Shown here piece after piece: positions 49,597 through 57,992 of a stretch of 64,000 nucleotides of DNA (positions are counted from its first letter, which is position 1; each line of letters begins with the position of its first letter). The notes under the pieces are model-generated. The model had not been told where the DNA came from. It saw only the letters and a list, made by a program, of their open reading frames with translations, and ran no database searches. The DNA is from Christensenella sp. UBA4675 (GTDB lineage Bacteria; Bacillota; Clostridia; Christensenellales; Borkfalkiaceae), in assembly GCA_002405165.1 (NCBI GenBank), contig DHLF01000004.1, positions 62,952-126,951 on the forward strand. The letters are read 5' to 3'. The position numbers and the translations under genes were made by a program.

Positions 49597-50652
49597 TTAG
49601 AAAAATTTAGCGAAATACTTAATCGTTCTTACCATTTGGCTGGTATAAGAGTTTTCGTTATCGTACCAAGAAACAACTTGTACTTGATAAGTGTCGTCGT
49701 CGATTTTAGCAACCATAGTTTGCGTAGCGTCGAACAAAGAACCATATCTCATACCGATAACGTCGGAAGATACGATTTGGTCGGTGTTGTAACCGAAAGA
49801 TTCGGTTGTAGCGTTCTTCATAGCTTCGTTAATTCCGTCAATGGTAATATCTTTACCTTTAACAACCGCAACTAAAATGGTGGTAGAACCCGTAGCGGTA
49901 GGAACTCTTTGAGCAGAACCGATAAGTTTTCCGTTTAATTCGGGAATAACTAAACCGATAGCTTTTGCGGCACCCGTAGAGTTAGGAACGATGTTCATAG
50001 CGCCTGCTCTACTTCTTCTTAAATCGCCTTTTCTTTGAGGACCGTCAAGAATCATTTGGTCGCCCGTGTAAGCGTGAACGGTAGTCATAATACCCGATTG
50101 AATGGGAGCGTAATCGTTTAAAGCTTTAGCCATAGGAGCTAAACAGTTCGTCGTACAAGAAGCAGCCGAAATAATGTGGTCGTCCTTAGTTAAAGTTTCG
50201 TGGTTTACGTTGTAAACGATAGTGGGAAGGTCGTTTCCTGCGGGAGCAGAAATAACAACTTTCTTAGCGCCTGCGTCGATATGAGCTTGAGCTTTTGCCT
50301 TAGAAGTATAGAAACCGGTACATTCTAAAACAACGTCAACGCCGAGTTTCTTCCAAGGAAGTTCAACTGCCTTTGCCTTAGCGTAAATCGTGATTTTCTT
50401 TCCGTCAACTACGATGTAACCGTCTTCTTTAACCGTTCCGTCTTCATTGAGAACAGCTTCACAACTTTCTACCTTGTGACTATTTGCATAGTTACCTTGC
50501 GTAGTATCGTACTTTAATAAGTGAGCGAGCATTTTAGGACTCGTTAAGTCGTTGATAGCAACGATTTCAAAACCCTCTGCCCCGAACATTTGTCTGAAAG
50601 CCAAACGGCCGATTCTTCCGAAACCGTTAATAGCTACCTTAACATTTGCCAT
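49597..50652 (-). CDS. gap: Glyceraldehyde-3-phosphate dehydrogenase, type I
   Basis: A 351-residue glycolytic enzyme that oxidises glyceraldehyde-3-phosphate with NAD. The NAD-binding start I-N-G-F-G-R-I-G-R-L-A-F, the catalytic S-A-A-S-C-T-T-N-C-L-A-P near residue 165, H-A-Y-T-G-D-Q near 194 and W-Y-D-N-E-N-S-Y-T near 330 are clear. GGAGG precedes the start and a strong promoter lies at 50692-50720. Codon usage is biased toward a small codon set, as expected for a highly expressed gene. Confidence 0.98.
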   Translation of the reverse strand: MANVKVAINGFGRIGRLAFRQMFGAEGFEIVAINDLTSPKMLAHLLKYDTTQGNYANSHKVESCEAVLNEDGTVKEDGYIVVDGKKITIYAKAKAVELPWKKLGVDVVLECTGFYTSKAKAQAHIDAGAKKVVISAPAGNDLPTIVYNVNHETLTKDDHIISAASCTTNCLAPMAKALNDYAPIQSGIMTTVHAYTGDQMILDGPQRKGDLRRSRAGAMNIVPNSTGAAKAIGLVIPELNGKLIGSAQRVPTATGSTTILVAVVKGKDITIDGINEAMKNATTESFGYNTDQIVSSDVIGMRYGSLFDATQTMVAKIDDDTYQVQVVSWYDNENSYTSQMVRTIKYFAKFF

Positions 50653-50691
50653 TTTTATTTACCTCCAAAAGATTTCTTTTTAACAATCTAT

Positions 50692-50720
50692 ATTATATCT
50701 TTTATCGGTGAAATAGTCAA
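50692..50720 (-). promoter_or_regulatory. GAPDH promoter
   Basis: TTGACT (50715-50720) and TATAAT (50692-50697) are spaced by 17 bases on the minus strand. Confidence 0.88.
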
Positions 50721-50748
50721 CGATTTTTTAAAAAAAATATGCGATAAA

Positions 50749-51420
50749 TCAGTTTACGTTATTGAAAACGACTTGATTTTCTTCTTCTCTCGAAACAAAT
50801 GATTCTTCTTCGGTCGAAAGTTTGTTTATACTGACTTCGTAGGCAGTCATAGTGCGAACGTCGTCTTCGGAAAATTTCTTTTGATATTCCCTACTTTGAA
50901 TACGTCCGTTTATAGTTAAAAAATCTCCTACTTGCAAATTTTTAACGAATCTTGCATTTCTTCCCCAAGCGATACAAGGAATATAGTCTGATTTATTGTA
51001 AGCTCTGTTTACCGCAAGTAAAACGTCAGCTATTTCCCTGTTAAACGGGGTCGTTCTATATACGGGTTCTTTGCAAACGTAACCCGATAGCGTTATCGAA
51101 TTAGGATTTTTATTTTCTTCGTTCTCGACTATATCTCTTGCAAACACCGTTAGCATAAGCTTGCTTTTATTGTCTACGAGTTTATTGTAAGAACGGAATT
51201 GACCTATTGCCGAAATGGTTTTGCCAACTTGCAAATCTTTTTCTTGAATCAATCTTTCACTTACCGTAACGGGTAAAATATCCGCCTGCCCCGATAAACG
51301 TTTTATCATTACGTCCATTTCGTAAAAGCCTTCTCCGTAAATCTCGTGAGAATATCTTGCGGTAGAAACAATTTCACCTCTGACGTAAACCTTGTTGTTG
51401 CCTTTTTCTACGTATTCCAT
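50749..51420 (-). CDS. Single-stranded-DNA-binding protein with tandem OB folds
   Basis: AGGAGG places the start at 51420, giving 223 residues. The protein has two OB-fold units: residues about 5-95 (V-Y-V-R-G-E-I-V-S... and I-S-A-I-G-Q-F-R-S-Y) and about 105-200 (I-T-L-S-G-Y-V-C-K-E-P, I-P-C-I-A-W-G-R-N-A and G-R-I-Q-S-R). The second is SSB-like. It lacks the usual acidic DDDIPF tail, so it may be a specialised or secondary SSB rather than the main replication protein. It is preceded by the deacetylase gene and followed by the GAPDH promoter. Confidence 0.8.
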   Translation of the reverse strand: MEYVEKGNNKVYVRGEIVSTARYSHEIYGEGFYEMDVMIKRLSGQADILPVTVSERLIQEKDLQVGKTISAIGQFRSYNKLVDNKSKLMLTVFARDIVENEENKNPNSITLSGYVCKEPVYRTTPFNREIADVLLAVNRAYNKSDYIPCIAWGRNARFVKNLQVGDFLTINGRIQSREYQKKFSEDDVRTMTAYEVSINKLSTEEESFVSREEENQVVFNNVN

Positions 51421-51455
51421 TTTACCTCCTAAAAGTCGAAATATCGACAATACGT

Positions 51456-52211
51456 TTATTTTTTCCGTTGTGTACCTAACGTATCAACGAAGTATCCTTG
51501 TTTATAAATCAATTCCCCTATCGGGACGAAAGTATATCCTTGCGAAATAAGCACTTCAAATATGGCGGGTAACGCTTCCAAAGTGTGCGCGCCGTTGTTG
51601 TGGCAAAGAATTATCGAACCGCATTTTACTTTTTTAATCACTCTTTCGGTAATTTTTTCTTTGGATAAATCTTTCCAATCGAGCGAATCGACGTCCCATT
51701 GAATAGTATAAAGCCCCATAGACGAAACGGTGTTTATAAGTCTGTCATTATAATCGCCGTAAGGCGGACGGAAAAGCGTAACTTTTTTACCCGTTATCTT
51801 TTCAATCGCTTCTTTAGACGTGTTTATTTCGTCTTTAATTTTTTGTTCGTCTAATTTACTCATATATTTATGAGTTGCCGAATGAGTTTCTACTTCGTGT
51901 CCCGCGTCGCTAATTTTTTTAACGGTTTCGGGATATTTTTCCACCCAAAACTGAACGCAAAAAAACGTGCTTTTAACGTTGTATTTATCCATAACGGAAA
52001 GCATACCGTCGGTAAATTCCGTTCCCCAAGCGCAGTCGAAAGAAATAGAAATTTTCTTTTCGTCGGTTGCGACGTTGTAAATGGGAATAGCTCTTTTTAC
52101 GTTACCGTTAAAAACTTCGTCGGCGTCCACTTTGCTTACCCCGAAACACAAAGAAAAAAACGTTATAACGGAAAGTATAGCCGTAAAAACTTTTTTAAAT
52201 CGCTTTTTCAA
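51456..52211 (-). CDS. Exported polysaccharide deacetylase, PdaB-like
   Basis: The 251-residue protein has a signal peptide (about 1-30) and a NodB domain: S-F-D-C-A-W-G near residue 58, H-S-A-T-H near 108, R-P-P-Y-G near 148, and I-I-L-C-H-N near 205. The S-F-D-C-A-W-G motif and the length are those of the sporulation-linked PdaB group, which acts on spore cortex peptidoglycan. The first catalytic Asp pair of canonical enzymes (D-D) is D-C here, as in PdaB-like proteins. It may form a unit with the SSB gene 35 bases downstream. Confidence 0.88.
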   Translation of the reverse strand: MKKRFKKVFTAILSVITFFSLCFGVSKVDADEVFNGNVKRAIPIYNVATDEKKISISFDCAWGTEFTDGMLSVMDKYNVKSTFFCVQFWVEKYPETVKKISDAGHEVETHSATHKYMSKLDEQKIKDEINTSKEAIEKITGKKVTLFRPPYGDYNDRLINTVSSMGLYTIQWDVDSLDWKDLSKEKITERVIKKVKCGSIILCHNNGAHTLEALPAIFEVLISQGYTFVPIGELIYKQGYFVDTLGTQRKK

Positions 52212-52387
52212 TTAACACCTCTATTTTAATATATATTTTTTTAACAATTTTGACCGTTTTTGTCGATAATGGACGAATATGGTCTAAAATGAAACTACTA
52301 AATTGTATTTTGCAAAAAAAAGAAATATTACTAATTTTTATAGGATTTTTTAAAGCGATAAAGATACAAATTAAATGTGAATAGAAA

Positions 52388-52414
52388 AACGCCGTCGGGC
52401 AAGCCGACGGCGTT
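52388..52414 (-). terminator. Terminator of the topoisomerase operon
   Basis: A perfect 11-bp stem AACGCCGTCGG/CCGACGGCGTT with a five-base loop lies downstream of the 178-residue gene. Confidence 0.85.
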
Positions 52415-52433
52415 AAAAAGACGAAATATTTAA

Positions 52434-52970
52434 TTAAATTGAAACGGAATTTACGGAAATAAAGTCGTTAATAGATTTTAAACATTCTTTTATTACGTTT
52501 AAATTATCGTAAATATTTGCCATGCACGACAAATTATATCCTAATTTTATTAAGCCGTTTAAAATTTCTTTGGTAATTTTTCTATCGTGTTTTTTATCTA
52601 TTACCGCAGAAAGAAGTACCGCGTACGGAACTTTATTTAGCTCATCTTTTACTATTTCGCCGAGTTTATTTCTCATTTCATAGTTACAATCGGCAAAAAG
52701 AGTAATGTCGATATTTTGAAAAACAGTGCCGTATTTGACTATTCCCGCAATTAAAGTGGTTTCGTCTTCGCCTAATTTTCCGTTTTTTATGGCTACGGCG
52801 GTTAAAAAGGATTGTAAAAACGCGTCGAAATCGGATAAAACTTCGCTTTTTTTCCATTTTAACTGTATATCGGAATACGCTTTATCGTAAAAATCCGAAA
52901 TTAAAGCCGTTATTTTAAAATATTCTTTTTCCGCCGAATCTATTAAAACTCTACCTTTTTCAGTTATCAT
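52434..52970 (-). CDS. Hypothetical protein linked to the topoisomerase genes
   Basis: A 178-residue soluble, mainly helical protein with no recognised domain. It includes long amphipathic stretches such as the N-terminal S-A-E-K-E-Y-F-K-I-T and a central E-M-R-N-K-L-G-E-I-V-K. AAGGTG precedes the start, nine bases after the topoisomerase A gene, so it is the last member of that operon. Function unknown; a role tied to the topoisomerase is only suggested by position. Confidence 0.65.
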   Translation of the reverse strand: MITEKGRVLIDSAEKEYFKITALISDFYDKAYSDIQLKWKKSEVLSDFDAFLQSFLTAVAIKNGKLGEDETTLIAGIVKYGTVFQNIDITLFADCNYEMRNKLGEIVKDELNKVPYAVLLSAVIDKKHDRKITKEILNGLIKLGYNLSCMANIYDNLNVIKECLKSINDFISVNSVSI

Positions 52971-52979
52971 ATTTTCACC

Positions 52980-55415
52980 TTATTTAAAAGATTTACTTTT
53001 CATAAGCACGCTTTTACATTTTCCTAATTCCGAAACGAGTTTACCCTTAGACAATCTCGATTCCAGGGGAATATTTTCTACGTCGCAAGACGAAACCCCA
53101 TTATCCCCTATCGAAAATACTCTGTTTTTTTCGCCGGGGTTAAGAACACAAGCCATATTTACAGTAGCGGACGGCGTGTCAAAAGTATCGATACATTTTA
53201 CGCCTTTTCCGCCCCTTGCTATTTTAGAAATTGTACCTATATTTACCCTTTTAAAAAATCCTTCGGTGGTCGAAATAATTAAAACGTTGCTTTTTTCTTT
53301 ATCGAAAATGCAAGCATAAGTAACCTTATCGTTATCGGATAAAGTTATTCCCTTTACTCCGCCCGCAACTCTACCCTGAACGGGAACGTCTTTTTCGGCT
53401 CTTTCTACCATTCCCTTTGCGGTAACGAAAATCATTTCGTCTTCTCCGTTGTCCTTTTGAACGGAAATTAAGCTATCTCCGTCTTTAAGTTTTATCGCTT
53501 GGAAAACGTTTTTATTTACGTTAAAATCGGTTAAAGCGGAAATTTTTACCATGCCTTGATCGGTAAAGAATACGAGTTTGTCTTTTTCAAAATCAAGGTC
53601 GTTTTGAGAGAAAAACGCGATAGGCTCTTCCCCTTTTTCGGCTTCTTTATAAAATTTGGCAAAACTTATTCCGTTTACGTCTGCGCCTTTGCTTTCGGGT
53701 ATAAACGATATATCCATTTTAAACAAATTACCTTTGTTAGTAAAGGCAAGCACTTCTTTATCCGTATCCGTTCTACAAGCGAATTTAAACACGTTTTTAA
53801 CGGAAGGCTCGGTATCTTCTATGGCTTTTTCGTAGTTTTTGGTCTTTAATTTTCTTATAGTTTTATTTGCGGTATAGGCGATAACTACGTTTTCGACCAC
53901 GTCGGAAGACGCACTCGCTTCTAAACCGATGTCGCTTACGTCGTAAATTATTTCGGTTTTTCTCGAATCTTTATATTTCTTTTTAATGGCAAGCATTTCG
54001 CTTTTAACAATATCCATTTGAAGCTTTTTGCTGTCCACTATTTTTTTGAGTTTTGTTATTAGCTCTTCAAGCTCCGAAAGCTCGTCCTGCAAGCCCTTAA
54101 CTTCTAATTTAGTAATTCTTGCAAGTCTTAAATCTAATATCGCTTGCGCTTGTCTTTCGGATAAATCGAAAGTTTTTCTTAAACTTTGGCGTGCGGTAGG
54201 CGTATCGGGGGCGTTTTTAATTATTTTTATAACCGCGTCTATATTGTTTACGGCAATAATTAACCCCTGTAAAATGTGCGCCCTTTCCTGAGCCTTGTTT
54301 AAATCGAATTTAGTTCTGTTTAATACGACTTTTCTTTGATATTCAACGTAATAAGAAAGAATATCCAAAAGCCCTAATTGTTGCGGTTTTCCGTTTGCTA
54401 TCGCAACCATATTTACTCCGAAACTTACTTGTAATTTAGTGTTTTTAAGTAAATATTGTATAACGTCGTTTACGTTGCAATCTTTTTTAACTTTTATAAT
54501 GGCTCTCATTCCGTTTCTGTCGGACTCGTCCACTATATCGGTAACGCCTTCTAAAACGGCTACTTTATTTACGTCCCTTTTTACCGCAATGTCTTTTAAA
54601 ATTTCGGCTTTGTTGGATTGATAAGGCATTTCGGTAATAACTATATTCTTTTTACCGTTTTCGCCTTGTTCTAAATGCATTTTCGCCCTAATGGTAAACT
54701 TACCCCTACCCGTTTGATAAGCGGTTTTAAGCTCGTCCGTAGCGATTATATAAGCTCCCGTAGGAAAGTCGGGACCCTTTATATATTTCATCATTTCGTC
54801 AAGCGAAATTTTAGGATTGTCTATTAAAGCAACCGCGCCGTCTATAACTTCGGCTAAATTGTGCGTGGGGATATTTGTTGCTAATCCTACCGCAATACCC
54901 GTAGCCCCGTTGACTAATAGGTTTGGAAATCTACCGGGCAAAGTTTCGGGTTCTTTTAATTCGTCGTCGAAGTTAGATTGCCATTTTACCGTATCTTTAT
55001 CGAGTCCGTCTAAAAGTTCTAAGGCTAGTGAATTTAACTTAACTTCCGTATAACGCATTGCCGCCGCGCCGTCCCCGTCAATCGAACCGAAATTTCCGTG
55101 TCCGTCGATTAGAATATTACGCATATTAAAATCTTGCGCAAGTCTTACCATTGCGTCATAAACGGAAGTGTCGCCGTGGGGGTGATACTTTGCCAAACAA
55201 TCACCTACTACTCTCGCGCTTTTTTTGTATCCTTTATCGGGAAGTATCCCCAAAGTGTACATAGAATATAAAATTCTTCTTTGAACGGGCTTTAAACCGT
55301 CTTCTATACGGGGAATTGCCCTGTTTAAAATAACGTCTTCCGCATAAGGTATCATAGAGTTATGCAAAACGTCTTCCATAGATTTTTCTATTATACCGTT
55401 TTTAATTTCTTCCAC
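52980..55415 (-). CDS. Type IIA DNA topoisomerase, subunit A (GyrA/ParC)
   Basis: The protein is about 811 residues from the GTG at 55415, which has AAGGAG eight bases upstream; another in-frame GTG at 55424 overlaps that site. The breakage-reunion domain has A-M-R-Y-T-E with the catalytic Tyr near residue 118 and a quinolone region reading H-P-H-G-D-T-S-V-Y-D. The C-terminal beta-pinwheel lacks a canonical Q-R-R-G-G-K-G GyrA box and has R-V-A-G-G-V-K-G and R-G-G-K-G-V-K instead, which favours topoisomerase IV, though the N-terminal part is gyrase-like. It overlaps the B-subunit gene by 14 bases. Confidence 0.92.
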   Translation of the reverse strand: MEEIKNGIIEKSMEDVLHNSMIPYAEDVILNRAIPRIEDGLKPVQRRILYSMYTLGILPDKGYKKSARVVGDCLAKYHPHGDTSVYDAMVRLAQDFNMRNILIDGHGNFGSIDGDGAAAMRYTEVKLNSLALELLDGLDKDTVKWQSNFDDELKEPETLPGRFPNLLVNGATGIAVGLATNIPTHNLAEVIDGAVALIDNPKISLDEMMKYIKGPDFPTGAYIIATDELKTAYQTGRGKFTIRAKMHLEQGENGKKNIVITEMPYQSNKAEILKDIAVKRDVNKVAVLEGVTDIVDESDRNGMRAIIKVKKDCNVNDVIQYLLKNTKLQVSFGVNMVAIANGKPQQLGLLDILSYYVEYQRKVVLNRTKFDLNKAQERAHILQGLIIAVNNIDAVIKIIKNAPDTPTARQSLRKTFDLSERQAQAILDLRLARITKLEVKGLQDELSELEELITKLKKIVDSKKLQMDIVKSEMLAIKKKYKDSRKTEIIYDVSDIGLEASASSDVVENVVIAYTANKTIRKLKTKNYEKAIEDTEPSVKNVFKFACRTDTDKEVLAFTNKGNLFKMDISFIPESKGADVNGISFAKFYKEAEKGEEPIAFFSQNDLDFEKDKLVFFTDQGMVKISALTDFNVNKNVFQAIKLKDGDSLISVQKDNGEDEMIFVTAKGMVERAEKDVPVQGRVAGGVKGITLSDNDKVTYACIFDKEKSNVLIISTTEGFFKRVNIGTISKIARGGKGVKCIDTFDTPSATVNMACVLNPGEKNRVFSIGDNGVSSCDVENIPLESRLSKGKLVSELGKCKSVLMKSKSFK

Positions 55416-57387
55416 TTGTATCACTCCTTGCGTTATTTACCTTATCGAAATACGTATCTTCTTTGTTAAAATTCGCATATTCCAAAATGTAAGCTTTTCT
55501 CTCTTGCGCGCCTTCGCCCATAAGGGTAGAAATAAGTCTTTCGTTTAAAACTTTATCGTCTATGGAAACTTGCATTAAAACTCTGGTTTTAGGATTCATC
55601 GTCGTTTCCCAAAGCTGTTCGGGATTCATTTCTCCTAAACCTTTGTAACGTTGAAGTTGGTATCCCCTACCTACTTTTTCTATTTTTTCTTTTAATTCGC
55701 TATCGTCGTAAGCGTATTCTTCCACGTCTTTTTTATAAACTTTGTAAAGTGGTGGCATAGCTATATAAACGTGTCCTTGCTCTACCAGCGGACGCATATA
55801 CCTATAAAAGAAAGTTAAAAGTATTGCCCTTATGTGCGCGCCGTCCGTATCCGCGTCCGACATAATTACTACTTTATCGAATTTTAAGTTGTCTATATCG
55901 AAATCGTTTCCTATTCCCGTTCCGAGCGCGCTTATTATCGTACGAATTTCTTCGTTCTTTAAAACTTCGTCTATTTTTTTCTTTTCGCAGTTTAAAGGCT
56001 TGCCCCTTAAAGGCAAAATCGCCTGATGGGTTCTATCTCTTCCTTGCTTTGCGCTACCTCCTGCGGAATCTCCTTCTACGATAAACAATTCGTTTTCTTC
56101 GCTTTTTCTGGAAGAACAAGACGCGAGTTTTCCTACTAAGTTAAAGCTGTCCGCGTCTTTTTTGCCCCTTGCAATCATTTTAGCTTGTTTTGCGGCTTTT
56201 CTCGCCTTAGATGCGTTTACGGCTTTTCCCACTATTGCGGTAAATACGGATTTATTCTTTTTATTTTCGCAAAGAATTTTAAGTTGTTCTACCGCAATTT
56301 GCATAACTGCGACTTTAGCTTCGGGATTGCCGAGTTTTCCTTTGGTTTGACCTTCGAATTGCGCGTTTTTCATTTTTATGGATATTACGCACGTTAAACC
56401 TTCGCGGTAGTCTTCTCCCAAAAGATTTTCGTCTTTTTCTTTTAATAGATTTACGCTTCTTGCAAAATCGTTTAAAACTTTGGTAAAGCCCGCTTTAAAG
56501 CCTTCTTCGTGAGTTCCGCCGTCGCAAGTTAAAATGTTGTTTACGAAAGATATTATCCTTTCGTCGTAATTATCCGTATGCTGAAAAGCAATTTCGGCAA
56601 GTATTCCGTTATTTTCGCCATTTATATAAAGCGGAGCTTCTATTACGGAATTTCTACCCGAATTTAATTTTTTTACAAAATCTATTATTCCTCCGGTGTA
56701 ATTAAAACTTACGGGACCGTGCAAATCGTTTCTTCTATCTTCTAAGGTAATTGTAATGCCTTTATTTAAAAAAGCTAATTCTTCTATTCTGTCAACGATA
56801 ATACCGTAATCGAATTCGCAAGTTTCAAAAACTTCTTTATCGGGCTTGAAACGAACGAAAGTTCCCTTTTTATTTGTAGGTTTTTCTGTATTTTTTAAAT
56901 GTCCTATCGGAATTCCCGATAAAACTTTCCCCTTTTTCTCGTCGTAGTAAGAATGAAATTTCATTTTATAAACGGTGTTTTTATAAACTTCTACTTCTAA
57001 CCATTCGGATAAAGCGTTGGTTACGCTTGCGCCTACGCCGTGCAATCCGCCCGAAAAAGCGTAATTGTCGTTATCGAATTTTCCGCCCGCGTGCAACTGC
57101 GTAAATACTACTTCTACCCCCGAAATTTTTGCCGTAGGGTGTATGTCGGTAGGTATTCCCCTTCCGTTATCTTCTACGGAAACGCTTCCGTCGGGATACA
57201 ATATTACTTCTATTTTATCGGCGTAGCCGTTTGTGGCTTCGTCTATCGCGTTATCTATAATTTCCCATAAAATGTGATGTAATCCTTTTAAACCCGTTCC
57301 GCCTATATACATTCCCGGTCTTTTACGAACCGCTTCTAGCCCTTCAAGTATTTTTATATTCTTTGAACCGTATTCTTTACTTGGCAT
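55402..57387 (-). CDS. Type IIA DNA topoisomerase, subunit B (GyrB/ParE)
   Basis: The start at 57387 (AAAGGAG upstream) gives 661 residues. The GHKL ATPase domain shows E-I-I-D-N-A-I-D-E-A near residue 43, D-N-G-R-G-I-P near 72 and G-G-L-H-G-V-G near 111. The TOPRIM domain has L-F-I-V-E-G-D-S-A-G-G-S-A-K near 432 and M-S-D-A-D-T-D-G-A-H near 510. The subunit supplies ATP hydrolysis for DNA strand passage. Whether the pair is gyrase or topoisomerase IV needs phylogeny and a count of such genes in the genome. Confidence 0.93.
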   Translation of the reverse strand: MPSKEYGSKNIKILEGLEAVRKRPGMYIGGTGLKGLHHILWEIIDNAIDEATNGYADKIEVILYPDGSVSVEDNGRGIPTDIHPTAKISGVEVVFTQLHAGGKFDNDNYAFSGGLHGVGASVTNALSEWLEVEVYKNTVYKMKFHSYYDEKKGKVLSGIPIGHLKNTEKPTNKKGTFVRFKPDKEVFETCEFDYGIIVDRIEELAFLNKGITITLEDRRNDLHGPVSFNYTGGIIDFVKKLNSGRNSVIEAPLYINGENNGILAEIAFQHTDNYDERIISFVNNILTCDGGTHEEGFKAGFTKVLNDFARSVNLLKEKDENLLGEDYREGLTCVISIKMKNAQFEGQTKGKLGNPEAKVAVMQIAVEQLKILCENKKNKSVFTAIVGKAVNASKARKAAKQAKMIARGKKDADSFNLVGKLASCSSRKSEENELFIVEGDSAGGSAKQGRDRTHQAILPLRGKPLNCEKKKIDEVLKNEEIRTIISALGTGIGNDFDIDNLKFDKVVIMSDADTDGAHIRAILLTFFYRYMRPLVEQGHVYIAMPPLYKVYKKDVEEYAYDDSELKEKIEKVGRGYQLQRYKGLGEMNPEQLWETTMNPKTRVLMQVSIDDKVLNERLISTLMGEGAQERKAYILEYANFNKEDTYFDKVNNARSDTSGRN

Positions 57388-57589
57388 TTGTAACTCCTTT
57401 AATCCGAATTTTTGCCGTACTAAACTCAGTTTAACACAAAAAAAAGTATTTTTCAATAAAATTTAAGTTATTTTTGTTTTTAAATTGTGTTTTTTAATAA
57501 AAAAATAACAAAAAAACACAATAAGTTGTGTCTTTAAAATTTTATACGGTATACAATAGCAGTTTTTAACGCCTTTTTAAGCAAAAAAA

Positions 57590-57877
57590 TTAAATCAAAA
57601 TCATTTGAAAGGGATAAACAAAATTTATTCTATTTTTCTCTTTTATTTGGCTTTTAAATTTTTTTTCTAAACTTTCAAGCTTTTCGAACGGACGAACTAT
57701 ATAAAGCTTTCCGCTACGCTTTGTGATTTTTAAAATTTGCCCGTCTAAAAACTCGGCGGTATTATTTTCAAGAAAAATCAATTTTTCGGTAGTGTTATAT
57801 TTTATTGCAAGACTTCTTAAATCGTCGTTAGACTTATAAACGTAGTAATATACTCTGTGTTTATTTAAATATTCCAT
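57590..57877 (-). CDS. Small protein with two degenerate LysM-like units
   Basis: A 95-residue protein with two repeats that each resemble LysM: Y-Y-Y-V-Y-K-S-N-D-D-L-R-S-L-A-I-K-Y-N-T-T (about 10-50) and L-Y-I-V-R-P-F-E-K-L-E-S-L-E-K-K-F (about 57-95). The second copy lacks the usual Gly-Asp-Thr core. No signal peptide is present, so it would stay inside the cell or the forespore. Function unknown. It is divergent from the spoVB-type gene. Confidence 0.6.
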   Translation of the reverse strand: MEYLNKHRVYYYVYKSNDDLRSLAIKYNTTEKLIFLENNTAEFLDGQILKITKRSGKLYIVRPFEKLESLEKKFKSQIKEKNRINFVYPFQMILI

Positions 57878-57992
57878 ACTAAATTATATGTTTAATTTTT
57901 TAAAATGAGTAAAACGAGCTTTAAAATATATAAAGCTTATCTAGCATAATTAAAATTGCCTTTTAATAAAATTTATTTGAGAGGTAAAAGCT

